64,000 nt of DNA from Anaeramoeba flamelloides (Eukaryota > Metamonada > Anaeramoebidae). Below the pieces are notes generated by a model. It did no database searches. It had not been told where the DNA came from and was given only the letters and a program-made list of their open reading frames with translations. Positions 1 through 10,100 of this stretch are shown here, in pieces; position 1 is the first letter of the stretch; every line of letters starts with the position of its first letter. A program made the position numbers and the translations under genes. The DNA is taken from the NCBI GenBank assembly GCA_027625915.1, contig JANTQA010000070.1, positions 14,017,001-14,081,000 of the forward strand. Reading direction: 5' to 3'.

Positions 1-2130
1 AAATAAATAAATAAATTTAATATTTATTTCAATTCAAATCTGAACTTTTTAAAAAATAATAAAAAAAATTATTCAGGGAGTAGTCATTTTTGAAAATAAA
101 ATGAAATCTTGTCAAGATCTTGAAATTTTTTTTTTTTGTAATTTGTGTTTCGACTTTTGAAATGGATGAGTTAGCCTCATTTAAACAATTTATTGATTTG
201 AGTCTATTTTTTGAAATCCAAAATTTGCTTGTTTCCAATATAAAACAAAAAAAATTAACCTATTATTTTTCTTTAACAATTAAGTTAATTCTTGAAAATG
301 GTAAAACATATTTTTTGTTTTATGTTGGAAAGTATTGATTTCGAAAGTAAATTTTTTATTTGGTTTTTTTTCTTTGATTAATATTTCAATTCAAATCTTA
401 GCCAATAAAACTAATTGTGGTATAGACGATTCAATAAATGAATATTTGGTACAATCCGAACCACAGTTTACCAATTAAATTGAGATCTATTATGCAAAAA
501 AAAAATTTTTTCTTAAATGTTTTGAAAAAGTTGTTTTCTGGTTTTCAAAAAATGAAAAAAAATTCTAAAAAAAAATTTTTTTTTACAAATTGTTTGGTCT
601 TATTCACAAGAATCCTTATTACAATTCAAATCATTTTTGGTAGAAAAAAAAATGATTTTGAATTTTGAGGATAAAATTAACTAATTCCAAAATATCTTCA
701 AGAAAAATTTTATTTTGAAAAATCAAATTTTATCTTTAAAAAAAAACAAAATTTCAAAGTAAAATTTTTAAATGACTTTCAAACTTTGATTATTATAACT
801 ATCATTCTTAAAAAAAATCCAATTATTTTTTAGTTCGTTGAATATATCAATTTTTTGGTTAACCAAAAGTTTTATCTCAAAGAAGAAAAAAATATTTATA
901 TTAATATTACTGGTGAAAAAGACTTTTTATAGTATAATAATGATCAAAATGACAATAAACGAGGTAAAAACTTGTTATATATGAGAAATAAAATGAATTT
1001 AAAAGTTTTCTTTTTCTGAAAAAATGGTAAAAAAAAAATTGATCTCACTATACTAATTTTCTTTCCTGGCTTTCTTAGTCGATCAGAATTTTTTGACACT
1101 TGGCATATACAAATTTTATAAGTAGAGAAAACCACCAATAACATATTTTAAAATTTTGCCTTGTGGTCGTACAAGACTGATCCCTTAATAAAAAATTTTA
1201 AGTTTAAATAGTTATAATTTGTAATTTTTTTGTGTGTTGATAGTAATTTTACAAATTAAAATTGAACATTTATTCAAAAAAAAATATTTTGTAGACTTTT
1301 TACTTTTTCCAATTTTCTTTTTAAGCTGTTTGGGTTCCTTCGGTTCCTTAGGTTCCTCTCCTCTTTTTGTTTTTTTTTAAGTTTTAAGCGGGTGTAAAAG
1401 GGGGAAAAAAATATGATAGTAATTGGTAAACCTGTTCATAATAAAATCTTAAAATAAATTGAACTTGTTCTGATGTAACTAAAACGAATCGAACTGGACT
1501 TATGCGACTGAAAAAAACTTAAGCGATTTGATACCAACTAATTCGATTGGAAACAAACCAAAGTGAACTCCCCATACAATATATTCAGCTGTTACTTGGA
1601 CTGTTTCAATACTTTAAAGTCGGTAAATTGTATTGAAATTCGGTGAAAACAAGATTTGATAAACTGTCAAAATAAAAAAGGAATTAAAAATAAAAATCTT
1701 AAAAAATAAAAAAAGATTTCAAAACCAATTCTTATTCTTAAAGACCTCAGTATTTTCTAGATGTAACCCATCTCTAAAGTTCGAATTTAAATCTTAATAA
1801 AGTAATATCTTTCATTTGATCTATAATTGGTCAAATATTTAGTACTCTTTATTAAAATAAATTATGGTTGCTATCCATAAATTTAACAGAAAAAGAAAAA
1901 ACCATCAACCGATTTAACATTGAGGGTAAATAAAAAAACTTTTCAATTAATTCTTTTTTTTATTATTTTTTGAATCCTTTTAATTTCTTTCTCTTTCTCT
2001 TGTTTCTTGTCTTTGTTTAAAAATTCATTTTTTTTCTTTTCATTTTTGAAAGAATCTTCTATCAGATATGTTACCATCTTGCCCACATTATAGCTAGCAT
2101 AAAAAAACTTCTAAATAAAAAGTTTAGTTT
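1..2130. other. Intergenic, no recognisable gene
   Basis: Very A+T-rich DNA with short chance ORFs of low-complexity composition. About 1040-1187 is an inverted copy of the repeat at 53941-54090: both share a stretch reading CAGAATTTTTTGACAC and another ending GACTGATCCCT. I saw no conserved protein, no tRNA and no splice-compatible exon series. Confidence 0.5.
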
Positions 2131-3111
2131 TTCTGGAAGGTGTGCAGAGTGCCGTCAAGTGTCATAGAGTGTCATAGAGTGTCGTAGAGTGCCTAGGTTT
2201 TTTTTTATTTTTTGGAATGTAAAGAAAATTAAATAAATTTTCTTTTCATTTCAAAAAGTAAAAAAACCTAAAGGCGCTTTTCCAGAATTCAAAAGAATAG
2301 AGTAAAATCTTTAATTTTGCTCAATTATTTTAATTTCTGGAATTGAAAAAAACCTAACGGTGGTCTTCCAGAATTAAAAAGAATAGAGTAAAATCTTTGA
2401 TTTTTATCAATTCTTTAAAATCCTGGAAAAACCAACGTGTAGAGTACCGTCAAGTACCGTAGAGTGCAGTCAAGTGTCGTAGAGTGCCTAGGTTTTTTTT
2501 AATTTTTGGAATGTAAAGAAAATTAAATAAATTTTCTTTACATTTCAAAAAGTAAAAAAAAACCTAATGACGCTTTTCCAGAATTCAAAAGAATAGAGTA
2601 AAATCTTTAATTTTGCTCAATTATTTAAAATTCTGGAAAAGCTAACGGTGGAATTTTTTAATTTTAGAAATTAAAAGAAAATTTTTGAAATTTTCAATTT
2701 ATTTCTGGAATTAAAAAAAACCTAAAAGCGCATTTCTTTAGGTTTTCTTTTTTATCTGTATAATCTATTGATTATCCAAATAAACAGAAAACTCAAGAAA
2801 ATCTAACGGCGCTTTTCCATGATTCAATAGAATAGAGTATAATTAAAAATTTTACTCAATTCTTTTAAAAAGTAAAAAAAGCCAACGGCGGTTTTATTTG
2901 AAGTTTTCTGTTTTATCTGTGAAGTGTTCTAGGCTTTTTAGAGGGTTTCTATTTATTTAGAAAGTCAATAGATTTTCCAAATAAAATAGAAAACCTCAAA
3001 AAAACCTAACGAAAATCTATTGATTTTCCAAAGAAATAGAAAACTCAAAAAAACCTAACGAAAATCTATAGAATTTCCAAATAAACAGAAAACTCAAGAA
3101 AACATAACGGC
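2131..3111. repeat. Modular hairpin repeat, copy A (about 1 kb)
   Basis: Opens with decamer tags of the form RAGTGYCRT repeated at 10-base period and ending GTGCCTAGG. Palindromic cassettes follow. One has arms GAAATGTAAAGAAAAT / ATTTTCTTTACATTTC. One has arms CTTTTCCAGAATT / AATTCTGGAAAAG around an A-rich centre. A third is built on TTTTCTGTTTTATCTGTGAAG-type arms. Each cassette is followed by a spacer like CCTAACGGCG or CTAACGGTGG. A second tag block restarts the pattern near 2430-2490. No coding capacity is seen. Confidence 0.85.
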
Positions 3112-4190
3112 AAATCGTCAATAATTTTGCTGAATCGCCTCTCCAAATTAATAAAAAAAGAAAAATAAATTAAAAAATAATGTTTTTTTTTTTCATTTTT
3201 AAATGGGCTGTAATAATCAGAAAAGAGTTGAGATTACTATTTATAATTGAGATGCATTTTTAGCAATCAAAATTTGCAAATTAACTTGAACAAATTATTC
3301 AGATCTTCTTTCGAATTTGGAATATATTATAAAAATATTTAGGATATGAAAATTGGTTGTTTTTTGTTCAAGTTTGGCAGATTAAATAATTCTTGTTTTG
3401 AATGTAATCTCTAATTGAATAATATGAGAAATCCTTGGTGGTATAATATTTTAAGAATGGAAAATTTAAAAAGTGTTCTTTTGGGATTGGGATTGATAAA
3501 TTAAATACAATTAATAAATTCTAAATATTTTGCTAATGAAAGATTTTGGTTGAAGAATTTTCAGCTCTTGATTTTTCAAAGCATAAAATAAAATAAATTT
3601 AAAAAAAAAAAATACAAAAAAGCAATCAACGAAGGTTACTTGTAAATTTAATTAACTCGATTTTTTTTCTTTATTCATTAATATTTGTTTTATTTTTTAA
3701 ATATTAAAGAATAAAAAATTTAAAGTAAAAAAGTTTTGAACAATTAAATGAAATTTTCAAAAATATCTAATATTTTGTGTTCTAATTTGTAAAACGAATG
3801 AATTTATAAATGAATAATTAAAAAATTTTAAAGATATTAATATTTGTTTTTTAAAAATTTTTATTGGTTTGCTTTTAATATTCGAAATTATTTTTTTAAT
3901 ATTTATTTTTTTTTTGTTTCTACGATTTAAATAATAATTAAATAATAAAGTTTTATGAATTATATATATATTTTTAATTCTCGAAAATTTTTAAAAATTG
4001 GAAAAAATTAAAATTCAATTGTATAATTTTCAGATAAATTAAAAAAAAAAAAAAAAAAAAAAAAGATACTTATGAAAAGGGGGTATTTCAATTTTAAAAG
4101 TCAATTAATTTTTTTTTTTTTTTTCAGATAATTTTTTTATTAAAAATATTGAAATGGTTACATAATAGTTGTTTTTTGAAAATAATTTTT
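3112..4190. other. Intergenic, 3' flank of the CID-RRM gene
   Basis: Contains long A and T homopolymers (a run of about 23 A near 4040-4063) and AT-rich simple sequence. Probably holds the 3' untranslated region of the minus-strand gene that stops at 4191. Nothing else is recognisable. Confidence 0.5.
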
Positions 4191-7100
4191 TTAATTTTTA
4201 AATCTGTTGTTTGTTCTTCTTCTTTTTTCTGGATAAAAATTATTTTCATCAGTTTGATTATAATTATAATTCGAATAATTTTTACGTTGATAATTTGATC
4301 TTTTTTTAAAAGAATTATAATCATTTGTTTCATTATGGTAATTATTTGAAGAATAAGATCTAGGATAGTTTTGTTGGGAATTATCTTGATTATTGAATCT
4401 ATTGTTATCATAATTATTATTTCTAGATGATCTATTGCTATTATAATTGTTTCTACTATTATTCTGTCTATATTGATCATTATTGATTCTATGATTTTTT
4501 TCATAATGGTGGTTATTATTAAAATCTTTTTTGTAATATTGATCACGTTGATGAAAACTTTCTTTTTTATAATCTTGATCATGATTGTGAAAACTTTCGT
4601 TTTTATAACCTTGACTATTGTTGTGAAAATTTTCATTTTTATAATATTGTTTATTATTATTATTATGCTCACTTTGGTGATAATTATTATTAAAATCGTT
4701 TTTGTAATATTGATCATTATTATTAAAATTTTCATTTTTATAATCTTGTTGCTTATTATGGTTTGAATTATAATATCTATCATTTCGGTAAAAGTCTTTT
4801 TCTGAATACTGTATATCGTTGTTATTTTGATTATTCACTCTATAATCCTTTGTATTTCGATACTGCTTTGTTGGTCTATCAAATTCATTTTCTTTATATC
4901 CATTGTTTGATGATATTGGGATTTCGTTATTATTTGGTGGTAAATAGTTATCTTGATTTATAAGTTTTTCATTTTGTTGATACTGCCGTGGTCGTGCCAG
5001 TTGCTGTATCTGCTGCTGTTGGTTTTGTCGTTCTAGTTGTGGTTGTGTTTGAATTTGCATTTGTTGTCGTTGTGTTGAAAAATTTCCCTTTTCTTTTTGT
5101 TCTTGGTTTGTAAAATTATTCTTATTATTATAATCATTTGTCTGATTGATTTTGGAATTATATGGTTGCGATGTTGGTAAATTCATTCTATTATTTGAGT
5201 TTCTATTAGAGTTCCTTGACCATTCAATTTTTATTGGTTTGTTATATATTATTTGTGACTGCATTTGATTTAGTGCGTTGTATGCCTGTTCGTGAGTTTC
5301 AAAAGTTAAAAACGCAATATTTTTATGAGATAGATATCTACAATTCATAATTTTCCCAAATTCCCCAAAGATGGAATAAAGAGTATTTTCTGACATAGAT
5401 TGATCTAAATTTCCTAAATATAAAGTTGTTCGATTGCTTAGATAATCCACCTTCTTTTGTTTCTCGTTTTTATCTTGGCTTAATATTGGATAAGAATTAA
5501 AATTGTTATTATTTTGATTGTGTTTTGATTCTTTATTAAAATTTGTTCCAATATTTTGTTGTAATTGTTGATTATTAACTATTTTTGGATCAATATTGTT
5601 ACCATAATATGATATCGGTGTTGATAAGGAAGATAATTGTACTGTTGATGATGATGATGATGATGTGGTTGTTGAGAATGGTGATAAAGTGGTTAGGATA
5701 GGTGTTGATGATTTTTCATTCAACCCCGAAACGATATTGTTTAAAAGCGGTGTTACTTTATTTGAAGGCAAAGAATTACTTCTTTCATCAATCAATTTTG
5801 AATGATGATTTTTCTTTTTATTGAGATCATTTGAAAATTCATTTTGAATTTCAATCTTTTTTGGAATGACACCACCTTCTAATTGATATTTCCCTTCCAA
5901 AATATTGTTTTTATTATTTTCATTTAAAATATTATTAGTGTTTTGATTCAGAGAATTATAATTATTATAAATATTAATTTTACTATTTGAGTTTGGAATA
6001 AAACTTTCATTTAAATTTTGATCATTATTGTTATTCTCTTTATTTATCATATTATTTAAAATTTTTAGATTATTTGGTACACTTTGATTTTCATTGTTAT
6101 TATTGGATTTATTTAATGGGTTTTTTATTAATTCATTTTGTTTATTTAAATTAATATTTACCTGGATATCATTTATATGATCTGATGGAGGAGGCGATAT
6201 TGCTATGTCTGTGACTACATCTATATCTGTTATTGTTTTTATTGTTGTTAGTACCGGCATTGGTGTTATTGCATTTGATGTCGTTAGTGTTGATATTGGT
6301 CGTATTGTTTTTGTTGTTGAAAAATCATTGGTTGAAGAAAGATTGGAATCCATTTTTTGAAATAATTGCTGATTTTTTTTATTTACATTCTGATCAGCAT
6401 CCTCACCATAATCAAAATAAAATGGATCAGATTTAAATTGGTTTTGATTTTTTATTAATTTTGAATTTGGGTTTTTTATTGATTCTGAATTTGTTATAAC
6501 TTTTCCTTCATTAGAAGCGGTATCAATATTTTGGGTTTGATTACTCTCTTTTTCATTATTGTTTGTTGTATCTTCTTCTAGAAAATATTTTGTTTTTATT
6601 GTTTTTTCGTCAAATCCAAGAATTTCAAAATATTTACGTGCCCCCTTATTTATTGCAATTAATAAAATTTTATCAATTATCTTATTGCTAAAGATGTTTT
6701 TTTTTTTCCATAAAGTTAAAACTTTTACAATTTGTCGCTAAAAATAAATATTTTTTTTATTAATAAGAAAAGAATTATTATTTTTTTAAAATTATTATTT
6801 TTTTTATGATTCTTTATTGAAATTTCTATATAAAAAATTATAAATTAGGGAAGTGCCGTCAAGTGTCTTCAAGTGTCGTAGAGGTTTTTTTTTAAGGTTT
6901 TCTGTTTTATCTGTGAAGTGTTCTAGGTTTTTTTGAGGTTTTCTATTTTATTTGTGAAGTGTTCTAGGTTTTTATAAATAAATAGAAAACTCAAAAAAAC
7001 CTATAACACTTCACAAATAAAAAGAAAATTAAAAAAAAACCTAACGGACAATGCCGTGGAGTGCCGTGGAGTGCCTAGCTTTTCCAAAATTCAAAAAAAT

Positions 7101-10100
7101 TGAGTAAACCCTTTGATTTTGCACAACTCATTTTAATTCTGAAAAGGCTAACGGCGTTTTTTTTTAATTTTTGAAATGTAAAGAAAATTAAATAAATTTT
7201 TGGTTACATTTCAAAAAGTAAAAAAAAACCTAGAACACTTCAGGAATAAAATAGAAAACCTTATAAAAACCTAGAACACTTCACAAATAAACAGAAAAAT
7301 CAAGAAAAATTATGGGCGATTTTCCAGAATTTAAAAGAATTGAAAAAAATCTTAGATTTTTCTCCATTCTTTTGAATTCTGAAAAACCTAATGGCTGGAA
7401 GAGGAAATTAATTTTCTCCCTTCAAAATAAAAAAAAGCAATTATTAATTTTTTTTGTTTTGCTTTAACAATTAAATAAATTTATTAAATATTCAAATTAT
7501 ATTTATGAATATGATTTCTTTTATTTGTTTTTTGTATATTGCCTTTTTTAGCTTTTAAAAAGAAAAGTGATTTTTTAAGGAAATATTTTTTTGAATGAAA
7601 ATACTAAATTAAGGAAAATTATTTTTATGTAGAGATTGGTAAATTTTAAAAATAATATTAAAATCAGTATTAATCCTCAATTTAAAGACAGAATCCAGTA
7701 TAAAATTAGGAAATGGAAAAAAATAAAGTGGATTTTTTGAATTAATTTGATCAGTTATTTTTTCAGAGTAAAAAAATTTTTAATGTCTTCAAGAAATATA
7801 AACACAGGAAATGATTGCTTTTTATGAAAACCTTTGTATTCAAGCAGTTGGGTAGTATCAATGGGAAATTCAAATTATATAATCATTACTACATTTAAAA
7901 AAAAAAAAAAAAAAAAGATAAGAAGCATGTATATATGACATTCGTGAGACGATTGGCACACTTTTGGAAAAAATTACTTTTTTAAAATAATTTACAAAAT
8001 ATCACCACCTATCAACTATATAACCAACCTACTGGTAAACCTGTTGGTAAATCAGAACAATGATAAAAAATTACAAGATAAAAAATGAAAATAAAAAAAT
8101 TTTTTGCTTTTTTCAAATAAAATGTCTTTTCAGAAAATGAAACATTCTCACCAAAGCAACTTTGTAAATAGACATCATATTTACCACACAATCAATGTAA
8201 GTACCATAATTTTTTTTTAAATATTTTCAACAATAATAAGAAGGTCTTCATGGATTATTGTGAGTTAAGATCCGTTTACTACCATTAACATCGTTTCCGA
8301 TCAAAGAACTTGTATCTTTTGCTAATTCAAGCAAAAAATCAGCATTATCAATTGTTTTCTGAACATCAATCAATAAATTGTCTTTGTGTTAGAAATTCAC
8401 ATTTTAAAGGAAAAAAAATAATACAAAGCAGATCACTTCTGATAAAAAACTTTTATTTTCAAAAAGATCTACCTTGGTCTGTAGTATCAACAACTCTCCA
8501 TATTTGTTACATGATTAACCGTATTAAGGGGTTTAATTTTTTTTTTTTTGTTTAAGAATTTCAATCTTTGTTTATCTTTTTCGGTTAGATTTCTGTTTAC
8601 ACTTCATTATTTGTTTTTTTTTATTGAGAGGTTGTTGCTTAATTTTTGGATTCGAAAAAAAATAATTTGACCGAAAATGTTCAAAAAAAAATTTCATATT
8701 TTACGTTTTTTGTGTTTCTTTTTTATTCAACTGTCACCATTATCGAAAAAGATCTCTTTCACTTTCTGGCCAAAGATTCAACTTTTACAAACATTACACA
8801 AGAATTTTTTGAGTTTCACAAAAATGTTAAATCAAAAAAAAGCAAATTAAAATTTTCTTTTTCAATTATTAAAAGGATCAAGAAAGAAAAAACCAAAGTC
8901 TTGACCAAATTCTTTAATTTATTCAAATTTGTTATTTAAAACTTGAAATCGAGGAAATATTGAAAAAAGTGTGTCATTTGTCCTTAATGTAAATTTGGTG
9001 ATAAAAAACACTATACTTTTTAAAAATTAAATTTCATTGTGTTATTGGGTTTTAGAAACATGGAAAGGCCATGCATTAAAAAACAACTGACTCATTCTGA
9101 GATTTAAAAAAATTGTTAAAGTTCTCAATTTTTTAAAAAATTATAAAATACAATTTTACATTCTTCTTTGAAAATTTAATATTTTGAAAATCACAGAAAT
9201 CACAGAAATCATAGAAACTAATTTTGAAGGAATAAAAAAAATCAACTAGAAAGGTTTTTGGATAGTTTAATTTGAAAAAGTTAAGAAGAAATTTTTGAAA
9301 CGGAAACGTATTTTTGGTTACCTCACACTTACCTTTTAACATCCAAAATTTTCAAAAACTAAAAAATTGTAATTGCTTTGTCAAGTGTAGTATCTAACAG
9401 AATAAAATTTTTTAAGAATTTTAAACTCTCTCAACACTATTCTTAGACAAAATTCAATCATTTTACACACTATACCTCACCATAAATATATAGCGAAAAG
9501 AGAAAACTAGTAAAACTTCAAATTAGTTTTTTTTAAATAAGTGGTGGTAATACTGGTATTTTCACAATAAATGAGAAATAATTTTCACTTCGATTTCATT
9601 TTCCTTTTTCAAATAAGTCTGGGACATAAACTAGGACCTACTTCTTTTGAAAACTCTATTTGTAAAAATACAATCTTTAAAAGGAAGTGAAAATTTTTTC
9701 CTATTCATTGGACAAATACCAGTAGACGATAAAAAAAGGCTTTTTGTCGTGATTGTTTAAATTAGATTACATTTATTATGACAATCTGTGCCGCATTTTT
9801 GTTTTGATTGGTTCAAAATGTGTGATGGGATTATTATTGTCGTTGGGTGAATATAAATTTGATTATACTATTAAATTGTAACAAAATCAATTAAAATTTT
9901 ATCTAAAAGTTTCACAAAGGATGCTTAATTAGTGTCTAGAAAGATCATTTCCAATAGATTTTCAAAAGTTCTTGATGTGTTTTCAACAAATAAAAAAAGA
10001 AAAATATTTTGGGGATATGAAAGAAAATTTTTCATATGTCTTTCGCTACAATTTTGGTGTTTTTTATTATTTCTAATTTCCAGTAATCGACACTAAAAAT

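Noticed and set aside
2131-2490. CRISPR-like look of spaced short repeats
   Set aside because: Repeats are degenerate decamers and palindromic cassettes are themselves repeated; there are no unique equal-length spacers, and the genes around are eukaryotic.
4124-4963. Ile-rich ORFs on both strands (219 codons minus, 97 and 66 codons plus)
   Set aside because: They are other-frame readings of the Asn/Tyr-rich tail of the CID-RRM gene; their Ile/Lys bias follows from AAT and ATT runs.
8646-8939. 97-codon plus-strand ORF in the SCAF-like intron
   Set aside because: Lys/Phe/Ser-rich, no family match, antisense inside an intron; probably chance.
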